From: Ichthyophis bannanicus
Lineage: Eukaryota; Chordata; Amphibia; Gymnophiona; Ichthyophiidae
Assembly: GCA_033557465.1 (NCBI GenBank)
Contig: CM066031.1
Span: 1,445,169,659 to 1,445,233,658, forward strand
Reading direction: 5' to 3'
Length of the DNA stretch: 64,000 nucleotides
Part shown: one piece after another, positions 43,073-54,309 of the stretch
Numbering within the stretch: the first letter of the stretch is position 1
Layout of the letters: each line of letters starts with the position of its first letter
Position numbers and translations under genes: made by a program
Notes under the pieces: generated by a model
Told to the model about the DNA's origin: nothing
Seen by the model: only the letters and a program-made list of their open reading frames with translations
Databases searched by the model: none

Positions 43073-43079
43073 AGGAATA

Positions 43080-43741
43080 TGTAGCAGCAAAGCGCAGACA
43101 AACCAATGATACCAGGAGTCTGTTCAGAAGGTCCAAATCATTTATTTGTGCACAAGTGTCAAGCAAGTCAATTTCAAAATGGCTGAGCAAAGTTTCCAAG
43201 CAATACAACAACTTTTATAGACTTCTGTTCCATTCTAGGTATAGAAAAACATTTCATTGGTCCCGGTAACCTCCCGTACCTCCCGTACCTCTTCTATTGG
43301 TCCCGGTACTGATAAGTTTATCCAATTATGTCCCTTCTGTGGGCATGCCACCTGCATGCCCCCCTTCTAGTCCCAATTACAATGGTCAGTTCATCAACTT
43401 GTTACTTTCACACTCTCAAGGTTATAGGACCAATTTGTGCATACAGAAGAGCAAGGTTCTGTAACTCATCTGTCAGCACTCCTCATTATTTCTTTGCAGA
43501 TGTACTTTTTCTTATCAGTAACTTTTAAACATGTTTTCTCTGTATTTTTCCATTTCTCAGTTCTGCAGTTCTGCTTACCTAAGCTAATTCAATACTTCTA
43601 CTGAGTTCTATCTTACAATAGCAGCATATTGGGGGATGTGCAATCCTATATGCCTCTCCACAGGCCTCATTTACAGGTCAAGCTAGCCATGCTGGCCTGC
43701 CTATGTCAGACACCGTGGGTCACAGGCCTGCACCTGCCACA
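43080..43741 (-). repeat. ERV1 5' LTR
   Basis: 662 bp. Sense features: TATA at 43212-43221 and AATAAA at 43141-43146. Reads from 43741 (TGTGGCAGG) to 43080 (CTACA). Confidence 0.97.
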
Positions 43742-43745
43742 ATAT

Positions 43746-44430
43746 CACATTTTCAATCACGAGAAGGAGGCAGGTACTGGGAGTCTCCATGGTGTTTAGT
43801 AGGGGGCAGAAGCAATCCCAGTCTCTCCTGCCCTATCAGCTCCTGGTTCGCAAATGGCACCTCTCATGCCTAGCTGTAGTCTCAGAGTATACTGCTGAAA
43901 CTACCAAACTGGAATGCAGCCTAAACATTCATCTGTACTGTTCCCCTGTCATAAAGGAGCTACGATTGACCTGTCTCAAGCATAGGTGTCGAAACAGGGT
44001 GGGTCACACGAGCCCTGGCCTTATCAAAATTTCCCTATGAGAGATCAGATCCCTACCGGTAGAACAGGAGGGGACGGCAATGATTGTGGCCTCGATACAG
44101 GTTGTCTGCCAGTGAGGGGCTAAGGGTGGAATTAAGGTGCAGTTAGGCAGAGCTAGGCTGGAGTTAGGGTGGAGTTTGGGGCCCCCCAAACAAATAGGCA
44201 TTCTGCTGCCCCTGATTTCAAAATGAACTTGTAGGTCATTGGGATTGTAACATGTGAAAGCAATAAACAAAGAATCAGTGACATGAAGAGCCAAGGCACC
44301 GGGATAGGGGTAAAGCAGCACCAGTGAACAATTTTTTCTGCATCTTTTGATAAGCAGGTCTTCCAAATCTGTGTACCACTACCCATTTTTAAACTACTTA
44401 GCTAAAACAAGCCAGTCTGTTGTCCATGGG
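43746..44430. other. No gene recognised
   Basis: Flanking host DNA to the right of ERV1. Frames of about 100 codons on the minus strand at 44004-44366 have no domain signature. Confidence 0.5.
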
Positions 44431-45078
44431 GTAGATTCCAGTTTGCTTTTAGCGAGGCTGGATGTCCAGTTTGGACGTCTATCCCTGCTAAACGCTAAGG
44501 GGGCACTGCAGCCAACAGAGCTCCCCGCATGTACAGGCAAGATATGCGGGGAGCTCTGTTCATGGGCAGGAGGGGGTAGGCCGGAGGTGGAGCGAGGGTG
44601 GGCAGTGAGCGGGAACCTGACCCCAGACGTACAGAGCCAATTCTGAGGTCTGCCCTGTATGTCTGGGGTCAGCCATTTGCATGGGGGACTTATTCCACCT
44701 CAGAGGTGGAATACGTCCTCCTGGACAACAGTTCATGCAGCAGCTGGGGCCGCAAAGTGAGGTAAGGGGGCACAGGGAGTTCCCCACAGCCCAACCCTGG
44801 CCACAGCAGGCCCGATCGGGGGTCAGGCTGCGGGGAAAGCAAATTTCGGGGTCTGCTGGGGATCATGGCTCCATGCAGGAGCCTGGCTGGGCTAGTCAGG
44901 GAAGTGCCCAGACGTCCTGGGTGCCTGAATCGGGGCACATCCTGGACGTCAAGGCCCTATGCCACGATTCTGATGCTGCGGGGATGTTGAGCCCCCACGG
45001 GAGCAGAATTGGGTGCATCTCTGGGCCATCCAGGTTTCTGGACATCTGGACGGCCTGGACGTACACCTATGGAATTGG
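44431..45078. mobile_element. MITE-like element with palindromic core
   Basis: Begins near GGGGTAGATTCCAGTTTGC, the inverse of the TGGAATGACCCC end seen at 18.10 and 51.79 kb. It contains the hairpin GAGCTCCCCGCAT ... ATGCGGGGAGCTC (44519-44557) and repeated GACGTCC-type words. Non-coding. The right boundary is uncertain. Confidence 0.5.
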
Positions 45079-45079
45079 C

Positions 45080-45220
45080 CTCCATGAAAATATATGTTTT
45101 AATTATTTTATTTTTGTTGTGATCATTATGTTAATTTTATTTATTATTATGTATGTAAGTTTGCAATCCACCTAGATGTTGGAAAGTGCAAAATAGAAAT
45201 TTCTATAAATAAATAAATAC
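45080..45220 (+). mobile_element. LINE 3' tail with AAATA repeat
   Basis: TTTGCAATCCACCTAGATGT, then a GAAAGTGCAAAATAGAAATT block and an (AAATA)n tail. Resembles L2-like 3' ends but is divergent from the tails at 3.0 and 12.0 kb. Confidence 0.55.
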
Positions 45221-45529
45221 ATATGCAGGGCTAGAAAATCCCAGGCACAAGGTCCCCAGGGTGCCTAAAAATTACATCATGGCACCTGGGATTTCTTTCC
45301 CTTAAATCTCGTGGAGCTTTTGAAGCAGAAGAAAATGCACTTGCTCCTCCACTGTGATTTGGCTCTGTGCAAGCATGAGCTATGCAGTACAGGAAGCTTG
45401 GGCTGGTCTCGTGGTTTCATCTCTCAAAAGTGAGGGTCCTAGATTTTTGTAGAGAGAGGTATATGAGAGAGAATGAGACTACAACTACTACTACTACTAC
45501 TATTAGTCATTTATATAGCCCTAGTAAAG

Positions 45530-46150
45530 GCTGGAAGGGGGGATATGAGAGACAGAGTGAGAGAAAACTGGATAATGGCTGTGGAGGCTATGAGAGAGAC
45601 ACACATTGAGTAATGGCTGGGAAGGGCTATGAAAGAGAGAGAGAGAGAGAGACAATGGGTGAAGGTTGTGGGGGAATTGAGAGAGAGAGAGAAAGACACT
45701 GACTAAAGGCTGGGGGGGCTATGAGAGAGAGAGAGAGCAAGAGAGACACTAGATAAAGGCTGTAGGGGAGCTATGAGAGAGGGAGCAAGACACTGACTGA
45801 AGGCTGTAGAGAGGTTATGAGAGAGAGAGAGAGAAACAATGAATGAAGGCTGTGGGGGAGGGGCGCTACGAGAGAGAGAGACCCAGTAAAGGCTGAAAGG
45901 GTATGAGAGCGAGATTGAGAAAGACACTGGGTGATGGCTGTGGGGGGCTATGAGAGAGAGAGAGAGACACTGGGTGAAGCTTGTGGGGAGGAATTGAAAG
46001 AGAGAGAGAGAGAGAGAGAAAGAGAGATAAAAACATTGGATGAAGGCTGTGGGAGGGGGGCTATGAGAGACAGAGAAAGAGAGAGACACTCAATGAAGGT
46101 TGCGGGGAGGCTATGAGAGAGAAAAACTGGGTGAAGGTAGTATGTGAGGG
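45530..46150. repeat. GA-rich minisatellite, ~50-60 bp units
   Basis: About ten imperfect units built from (GA)n followed by GACACTGGGTGAAGGCTGTG and a GGGGGCTATGA-like end. Unit length and GA-run length vary. Serine/leucine-rich frames on the minus strand come from this repeat and are not genes. Confidence 0.9.
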
Positions 46151-46720
46151 CTATGATAATTTTTTTTTGCTTCACGTATTACCAGTCAACGGTGATTTAT
46201 GAAGCAAAAAAGAAAGTTCCCTCAGGTGCAGCTATAAAGGGTCACCAATATGCTGCTGACATTGTACTCATTAGAGTTGGTGAGAGGGGGAAGAGGAGAA
46301 GGGTCTCTGCCTTGTGTTGCCACATTAAGGGTCTGATTTATTAAGCTTTCTTTTCCCACAGAAAAGGGGAAAACAGTAAATCAGATCTTTAAAAAAGGAG
46401 CTGTGATATTCCTTTCGGGGGACCGAGGGTATAGGGGGGAGGGAGGCCCGGCAACATAGACATGTCCATGAAGGTATTCTGGAATGGGCACATGTATCTC
46501 TCATCACATGCACATCCCAGCCTGCCATTTTGCAAGTGAGATGTACAGAGATGTGGCACTTAAGAAAATGATCTGTTTTCATGGACAGAAAACAAAATAA
46601 AAAATATTTTTTTCCCTTCAATGGGATATAATAGGAGCTATTTAGGCAAGTGACAGGTCGCCCAGACTTACACCTGCCCTGAGCAGGATGAAATATATTT
46701 GTGATAGAAGCCTCTGTTAT
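46151..46720. other. No gene recognised
   Basis: Short AT-rich and G-rich stretches with no family signature. Confidence 0.5.
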
Positions 46721-49700
46721 TTTTAAGTGCCGTCGAGTTGGTGTCGACTCACGGCGACCCTCTGGATAGTTGGCCTAAACTGTGTTCGGTCTTCAATCAG
46801 GCGGCTCATTGTTGACAGAGTGGCACCCATAGCTGCTGTTATTGTATTGATCCATCTCATTGCTGGGCTTCCTCTTTTGCGTTGACCTTCTACCTTGCCA
46901 AGCATGATGTCTTTCTATAATGATCTCTCTCTTCGCATGATGTGTCCAAAGAATGAAAGTCGAAGTTTTGTCATCTGAGCTTCTAAAGAAAGCCTAAGTT
47001 TGATCTCCTCTAGTACTGATTGGTTTATTCTTTGGGGAGTCCATGGTATACACAGTATTCGTCGCCAGTACCATAATTCAAAGGCATTAATTTTCTTCCT
47101 GTCTATCTTTTTCACTGTCCAACTTTCGCACCCATACGATGTTATTGAAAACACCATGGCTTGAATGAGTTGAATCATTGTATGGAGAGAGACATCTCTG
47201 CTCTTCAGAATCTTGTCTAGATCCTCATAGCCATTCTGCCAAGAGCAATGCATCGACTGATTTCTTGATTGCTTGTTGTTCCTTTATTGATAGTTGATCC
47301 AAGTAGGTTAAAGTTGATCACTATTTCAATTGCTTCTCCATCAACGATGAACTTATTGATTTTACCAGTTGTCAAGATCTTTGTCTTCTTTACATTAAGG
47401 TGCAGGCCAATTTTAAGACTATGTTCCTTGATCTTGAGAAGCAAATGTTTCAGACCATCTTCACTTTCAGCCAGTAATGTGGTATCATCAGCACAGTGAA
47501 GGTTGATGAGTCTCCCACCAATCTTCACACCTCAGTTGTCTTCGTACAGTCCTGCTTCTCTGATGATTTGTTCTGTATATAAATTAAACAGGTAAGAGGA
47601 AAGTATGCAGCCTTCTCATACATCTTTGCAGATTTTAAACTATTCTGTTTCTCCTTGTTCCATTCGAACTGTTGCTTCTTGATCAATGTAAAGGTTGTGC
47701 AAGAGAACGATCAGATATTCTAGTATATCCATACTTCTTAATGTGGCCCAAAGTTTCTCATTGTTTACAGTCAAAAGCCTTGCTGTAGTCAATAAAACAC
47801 ATATAGATATCCTTTTGGTATTCTTTTGTCTTTTCAAGGATCCATCTCGCATCTACGATGATGTCTCTTGTTCCTTGCCCTTTCCTGAACGCTGCTTGCA
47901 CTTCAGGCAGTTCTTGTTCCAGGTATGGTTATAGTCTCTGCTGAATAATCTTCAGTAGAATCTTGCTGGCATATGGGATCAGAGCGATTGTGTGATAATT
48001 TCCATAGTCAGTCAGATCATTTTTCTTTAGTATTGGTATAAACATAGATCTTTTCCAGTCAGTTGGCCATGATGTTGTCTTCCAAATTTCCTGGCAGAGC
48101 CTTGTAAGTATGGTAACAGCTGCATCAGATTGCTGTAATACTTCACTGGGAATGCCATCAATGCCTTGTGCTTGTAATTTGATAAGACTTTCAATGCTGC
48201 TTTGACTTCTTCTTTCATCACCAATGGTTCCCGACCATAAGGTACAAGTTGAAACGGCTGTTGGTCCACTTGGTCTTTATCATATAATAACTCTGTATAT
48301 TCTTTCTACCTTTTCTTGATCTTCTCAGCATCATTCAACATGGATCCTTGAGCATCTTGTGACATTCCAATTCGAGGCTGAAATTTTTTCTTTAACTCTC
48401 ATAGGTTTAGGAAAGCCAATCTTGTTCTTCATCTAATAGTTTCTGCTTCTATTTCCTTGCATGCATCATTGTAGTACTTCTCCTTGTTGTTCTTGCTGCA
48501 TGTTGGAAATCTCTGTTGAGTTCTGTGATTGCCTCTCTTTCTCCTCTGGCTTTAGCTTATCTGAGTTTCTGGGCAATTATCAGAGTTTCTTCAATCATCC
48601 ATTTTGGCTATTTTTGCTTTTTCACCTTTTGTAGAGATTTCTCACTTTCTTCCAACACAACCTTCTTGATGTCATCCCATAATTCTTCTGGAGCTCTGTC
48701 ATTTGTATCTAAAGCAGCAAATCGATTTTGCAGGCAGTCTTTAAATTCCAGTGGTATATTCACAAGGTCATATTTTGCTACATTCATGAGTAGTTTGTTC
48801 TTTTTCAACTTTAGCTTGAGTTTGTACACTAGTGGTGATCTGTACCACAGTCAGCTCCAGGTTTTGTCTTTGTTGATGTTATAGAGCTTTTCATCGTTGA
48901 CTTCCACAGAAGTAGTCAATTTGATTTTTGTAGAATCCATTAGGTGAAGTCTATGTGTACAGTCGGTGCTTGTGTTGCTAGTATTGGAGATGAATAGATT
49001 GTTGGTCTTGCAGAATTCTATCAGTCTTCAGCTTCATTTCTGTTGCCAAGTCCATATTTTCCAACCACTTTGCCTTCGTCTTTGTTGCCAGCTTTTGTAT
49101 TCCAGTCATCCATGACTATCAGAATATCCTGTTTGCATGTTCGGTCAATTTCAGTTCATACTTGTTCGTAGAACTCATCAACTTTATCCTCTTCTGCAGC
49201 TGTTGTTGGGGCATATACTTGAATTATAGTTGTGTTGATGGGCATTCCTCACAGACAAATAGAAATTAAGTGTTCACTGATTGCATTGTATTTCATTACA
49301 ATTCTTTCAAGTTTCTTCTTAATTATAAATGCAACACCATTTCTTCTTTGTCTTTCACTTCCAGCATAGTAGATCTTATGATCATCAGATGCAAAGGGCC
49401 CAATTTCTGTCCACTTAAGTTCGCTGACACCCAGTAGGATCGAGTTGTACACGTTCCATTTCATTCTTGACCAACTTCCCTTGGTTTATGCTTTCTACAT
49501 TCCATGTGCAGCTTCTGACTCTTCATTTCATGCACCGCTACATCAGCAATCAGACGTCCTGAGGGCTTTGATCCAACCTCATTATAAATGCTAGCTTTAC
49601 TCTGAAAAGTCTTCAGCTCCTCCCTAGTAACCAGTAGTGTGCTTTCCGACCTGGGGGTCTCATCTTTCAGCATTATAGTTCAATTTGTTTTTTGTGACTA

Positions 49701-49870
49701 TCCATTGGGTTTTCATAGCAAGATACAGAAGTAGATTTCCAGGCCTTTCTTCCACACAGTTTAATTTTAGTGCTGTTGCCATTGTCACAGAAATGTGATC
49801 TGCCGCCGCCAACAACGTCCCATTCTGCAGCTGCCCAGATGCGTGGTTTGTCCTTGTCTGGCACCTCAGC
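46721..49870 (-). mobile_element. RTE (BovB-like) LINE, decayed
   Basis: Minus-strand pieces follow RTE order. Near 49.3-49.5 kb is an AP-type endonuclease N-terminus with LLGVSELKWTEIGPFASDDH and RRNGVAFIIKKK. RT blocks lie at 47.2-48.3 kb, including CADDTTLLAESEDGLKHLLL and LHLNVKKTKIL. The C-terminal part at 46.72-47.2 kb has YGCESWTVKKIDRKKINAFE and RRGSPAMRWINTITAAMG-like residues. The element nicks DNA with its own endonuclease and copies RNA there. At least six frames are needed to read it, so it is inactive. The 3' end contains AGTTGGTGTCGACTCACGGC, partly shared with the SINE at 5.46 kb. Confidence 0.9.
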
Positions 49871-50550
49871 TGAGACCTGTCCAGCTTGGGAGACCCTGCC
49901 AGTAATTAAGCTACCAATAGCTTAGCCCTCAGTATCACTGATACACACAAATGCTCACAGCACGACAAGCTGCAAACCAAGTGAGGGAGAAGCCTCCAGG
50001 AGGCAAATATTACTCATGTGTTTGAGAACAGAGCAGAGTAAATGGCTAGTTATGAGTGGGAAAGGAGGCAGAGAAAAGTCAAAATTGATAGGTATGAAAA
50101 GGCTCTGCATCTTGCCTGCTCTATATGCTTTTATTCAAGTCTTCCAAAGATATTTTGGAAAATATCAAAACAGCCTCAACAGTTGACAAATATATCTTTT
50201 CTCAACAATAGAGTACAATGGCTATAGAAAATCTAAACCCCATTCCAAAATGTTCACCTTTTTTTATAGCTTATAAGTAAAATGCAGAAAAAAGTATTTG
50301 TTTCATGTATCCACACATCCTATCCCTCAAAAACCAAGTAAAGAGTATATTTCAGCAATTCTTAGAAACTTAAGTAAAAAAAGCATGGAATAGCTTGGTT
50401 GAATAAGTGTTCACCTCCTTTGTATTTCTGTAGTAATCCTAAATACTTTATTCTCTGGAGCAACTTATCACCTTCAAAAGCACACACCAGATGAATAGGC
50501 TCCGCCCATATTATAGTGTACTGATTCACATGATAACAGAATAAATACTT
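49871..50550. other. No gene recognised
   Basis: AT-rich DNA between the RTE and CR1 remnants. No domain or repeat boundary could be assigned. Confidence 0.45.
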
Positions 50551-53070
50551 ATGGATCCCTCTTCTTCTTTATCCTCATCAGCTTCTTCATATTCATCCTC
50601 TTTACCCTTGAGTCTGACAATATCACTTTTGCACTTCCTCTTTTCACTAACATATCTGAAAAATGTTTTGTCTCTCCATTTTGCTGTATTGGCTATTTAT
50701 TATTCAAATTGCATCTTTGCTTTCCAGATTGCTTTTCTATTTTCTCTCAGCTTTTCCAAATATTGATGCTTGTCTTCCTCTTTCTGTGATCTCTTGTATT
50801 TTTTTCAAGGCTACACTCTTTTTCCTCAGCTTTTCAGCTATGTCTTTCAAGAACCGTAATGGCCCTTTTTTCCTTTTACATTTATTTACTTTCCTAACAA
50901 AAAAGGTTTGGAACCCTTAAAATATCCCTTTTCAGTTTTGCCCACTGTTTTTAACATCCCCCAGCTGTTCTCATCCTGCTAACGCCTCTTTGACAAAGTT
51001 AGTTTTCCTAAAACTGGGACCTTCACTTTTGAATGGACTATTTCAGCCCTTGTCCTTATATTGAACCACACCAACTGGTGATCACTAGATGTGAGATGAT
51101 CACCCACTATAACATCAGGAATACTCTTCCCATTCATAAGCACCATGTCCAATATGGCCCCCACATGTGGGTTCATTTACCAGTTGTCAGAATAGCTGAA
51201 CCTGTAGAGAATCCAGGATCTCCTTTCTTCTAGATAACACTGCAACAGGGATGTCCCAATCAACATCCAGCACATAAATCACCTATCAGTAGCACTTCCC
51301 AGTTCATAGCAATATTACGGATGCCTTCAATTAAATCTCTGCCCAGTTCTTATGCTTGTGAACGAGGTCTGTATATTGCAGCATTGCAAATGGATGTTCC
51401 ATTTCCTCTTTCCAGTTTAACCCACAGTACTTCCTTCTTCCATTGTAAGCCCTGCAATTCTGTAGCTTTAATATTCTTTTTAAATATAGAGGCCAATTCT
51501 GTTTTACATGTCTTGCCCCTGTAGGCCACAGAAAATAAACTTCTTTCCCAGCAGCCCGACCCCTGATCTGGCCTTCTATGGCCAGGGTCGGGTTGCGTGG
51601 AATCCCCTGCATCCCCTCACCTTTTGTCCACTGCCCGTCTCTGCTGTCCCCCGTCTACCTGGCTGACCCCAGATGTGCAGGTCCAATCTCGCGCCACGAA
51701 CAGAGCTCCCCACACAAGTCAGCTATATGTGCGGGGAGCTCCATGGCCGCCAGCATGATCTGGACCTTTGAATTAAATACAGACTGGAATGACCCCCATA
51801 GTGCCATGCCTCCTCACTTTCTTCCTTACCTGTCCTTCCTAAATAAATTATAGCCCAGTATAATTACAACTCAATCATGGTTCTCTGCGAACCATTTTTC
51901 CATAACTGCCATTAAATCCAAGTCTGCCTCTTCCAATAAAGCCTAATTATCCCAAATTTTATTTCCCATACTACAGGTATTAATACACACTGCTTTCCAG
52001 ATGTTGCTCCTTTTACCCATTTCTATAGAGATACATTATTTCATGTTTTACTTACCTGAAGGCTTTTACTTATCTGGGGCTTTTTTCACCTGTCCCTAGT
52101 GAATCTAGTTTAAAGCTCTCTTCAGTAGGTAGGCCAGTCTGCTGCGGAAGACACTTTGACTCTTCTTGGATTGGTGACACCATCTCTGCTCAGCAACCCT
52201 TGGAAAATGATCCAATGGTCCAGGAAACCAAAATGCTCTCGATGACACCATCCACATAGCTTTACATTCATCTCTACGATATAAGCCTCTCTGCCTCAGC
52301 TTTTACACTTAACATGGAACACTGAGGGAAACACCAACTGCACACCTATCTGCTTCACCCTCTTTCTCAGAACCATGAAGTCACTCTTGATATACTTGGA
52401 GGGATATCGAGTAGCATTATTTGTGCCAACATGGATGAGCAGATTTGGCCAAAATGCTTGATGAGTCTCGACAAATCTCCATAACATCTCGGAGTTTGGC
52501 ACCTGGCAGATAGCACGCCTCCCGGGACATCAAGTCTGGTCGGCAGATGGATGCCTCAGTATACCTCAGAAGAGAGTCACCAACCACCATTCCCCTTCAT
52601 TTCCTTGTGGTCACTGATTTTGCAACTTGGGGTATTTGAGCTCTGGTTCTTCCTGTTTCTGGTATGTTTTCACCACCTCTACTTCTAGGGATGCAGACCA
52701 GTTCTTCACTTTCAGAGATGGTGGAGTCAGACTTAGAATGTCGATTCTGCAGGCTCTAGTGACCCATGTCCAGCTTTATTCCTTCTGTACATATCATCTT
52801 CACCTCTTTTAGAGAGCATGGATGCCTCAAGAAGCATCTCATCAATGTACTTCTCAGTGGCACAGATGCTTCTCAGCCTCACCACCTCTTCTCTCAGCTC
52901 TTCCACTTGTTTCATGAGGGATTCAGCTTGCAGGCAACTTGCACATGGAATCAGTCCCTCGCCTGAGATCAGGCTGTCTGTCTGGACAGAGTCAGAAGCT
53001 GTAACGAGGGCCACAGATTTGGTAACACAATTTTCCCAACCATAGTTCAATTGTTGAAGCTTTGGCACCT
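50551..53070 (-). mobile_element. CR1 LINE, ORF1 and endonuclease part, decayed
   Basis: Minus-strand order: ORF1 coiled coil (LMKQVEELREEVVRLRSICA, 52733-53068) followed by a GDSL/SGNH-type esterase segment (LLIHVGTNNATRYPSKYIKS, 52296-52502). Then comes the endonuclease with GAILDMVLMNGKSI and a GDHLTSSDHQLVWF catalytic block (50979-51176). The N-terminal RT linker is degraded toward 50560. CR1 ORF1 binds RNA; the ORF2 endonuclease nicks the target. A MITE-like insertion sits at about 51545-51795. Many stops and no RT palm. Confidence 0.88.
51545..51795. mobile_element. MITE-like insertion in CR1
   Basis: GC-rich segment inside the AT-rich CR1. It contains a GAGCTCCCC ... GGGGAGCTC palindrome and ends TGGAATGACCCCCATA, as in the elements at 17.93-18.11 and 44.43 kb. 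Confidence 0.6.
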
Positions 53071-53686
53071 GTTGTAGGAAATTAAAAAGGCTATGAAGGT
53101 CCCTAACTTTTCCTCGGCTAAGAAAAAAAGCAGCTAGCCTCTTTTATATGAGATCTAACACGTCTGTTACCTATGTGTAATCCTGCTGTTATTTGAATAT
53201 GGAGCAGTTTCTTATCACTTTAAACTATTAAAATCTGATATATGTGTCCCAGGTGTATAGTCTAATATGTCCCCTATGTAAAATTACCTAACAAATTGTT
53301 TACTTTTAGGAGAGACCCAAATGTGGAACTATTTACTTCCTAGATTTTTCCCTCCAATCAATACAAAAATCTTTTCTTTTTATCAACAAGCTAATTGGTG
53401 AATTACCATATATACAAGTAGCAGCATTTCTCACATAGGGTGGGCGGAAGCTGGGGTGAGAAGTGAGGGATCTAACACTTTAGCAGTGCAGTGACTTCAA
53501 AGAGCTTGCTTTCTTCTTTGAACCCAAAGGTTAGAGGAGAAAAAGATAGAAGCAAAAAAGCTTTGCCTAAGAATACAAAAAAAAATCCCCTTCTGCAAAC
53601 AGCTACAAAAATAAATTGATAGCTTAAACAACAGAAAATGTTATCTAATAAAAATAATAATAGTCCCTTTTCTTAAGAGCTATTGC
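53071..53686. other. No gene recognised
   Basis: AT-rich flanking DNA ending at ERV2. TTGC (53683-53686) before the LTR is the probable target duplication, but its partner lies outside the window. Confidence 0.5.
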
Positions 53687-54245
53687 TGTAGCAAAGTGCA
53701 ATCAATGAATAAATCTAGGAGTCAATTGACAGGGCCCAAGCCAGTTTATTGTGCACAGGCCCTGTCAGTCAAAGCTTCAAAAGGAACTGAGCAAACGTTT
53801 CTACAGAGACATAACCATTTATACCTCTTTTTCAGTTTGATACATGAGAACTTTCTATTGGTTCCAACTCGATACATGCAAACTTCTCATTGGTTTTACA
53901 TTCCCCTGCACCTGTCCAATTAGAAATCCCTCCGGAGCCTAGCAACCAGCCCCCTCCCTTAGGATTGCTCTAACAATGGTGCAGTTCTTGATTTCGTTAC
54001 TTCTCTACTGCAAGGTTATCCCTAGCTCCAGGAATGCATATATTGAAACATTTCTCTTCTTTCACACACATGAGAATAATGGAAGACTTATGAATTCATA
54101 AAAATTCTTATTAAGCATTTTAAAACAGTTTTCTCATTTTTCACAGATTTTTGGTTCTTTTCTAGCTATAATGGGAGTTAGGAATCCAGGCCTAACTTAC
54201 AGGCCTTTCACAATAGCAGACCATGCTAGGCCATAGCCTACCACA
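53687..54245 (-). repeat. ERV2 3' LTR
   Basis: 559 bp. Sense features: CCAAT boxes, TATAAA at 53818-53823 and AATAAA at 53745-53750. Starts TGTGGTAGG in sense and ends GCTACA, as in ERV1. Confidence 0.93.
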
Positions 54246-54260
54246 TTCCCTCCTTTGATT
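54246..54260 (-). promoter_or_regulatory. ERV2 polypurine tract
   Basis: Sense AATCAAAGGAGGGAA directly precedes the LTR, matching the position in ERV1 but with one A interrupting the G run. Confidence 0.85.
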
Positions 54261-54309
54261 AAGAGTGAGAAAGGGTGAGAATTAAATCACTCATTAGTCA
54301 ATTAACACA

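Larger units (their letters stand above)
33639..43741 (-). mobile_element. ERV1: complete gammaretrovirus-like provirus
   Basis: A 10.1-kb provirus transcribed leftward: 5' LTR (43080-43741), primer-binding site, leader with splice donor, gag, amber codon, pol, env, polypurine tract and 3' LTR (33639-34300). ATAT flanks both outer ends (33635-33638 and 43742-43745), a 4-bp target duplication. The two LTRs differ at three positions in 662, so the insertion is young. gag has a frameshift, integrase has an in-frame stop, env is intact. Gammaretroviral affinity comes from the gag-amber-pol layout, the Gag matrix/capsid pattern, a single CCHC knuckle and a CXXC plus Cys-Cys-Cys Env. Confidence 0.97.

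Noticed and set aside
42771..43211. 146-codon frame across the ERV1 leader and LTR
   Set aside because: It crosses the LTR boundary and primer site, has no homologous frame in ERV2, and has no domain.
45530..46150. Possible CRISPR-like array of regular units
   Set aside because: Units vary in length, contain GA runs, have no unique spacers, and the genome is vertebrate. It is a minisatellite.
45511..46175. Serine/leucine-rich minus-strand frames of up to 128 codons
   Set aside because: Produced by the GA-rich minisatellite. The same peptide repeats with unit length, and there is no start context or domain.
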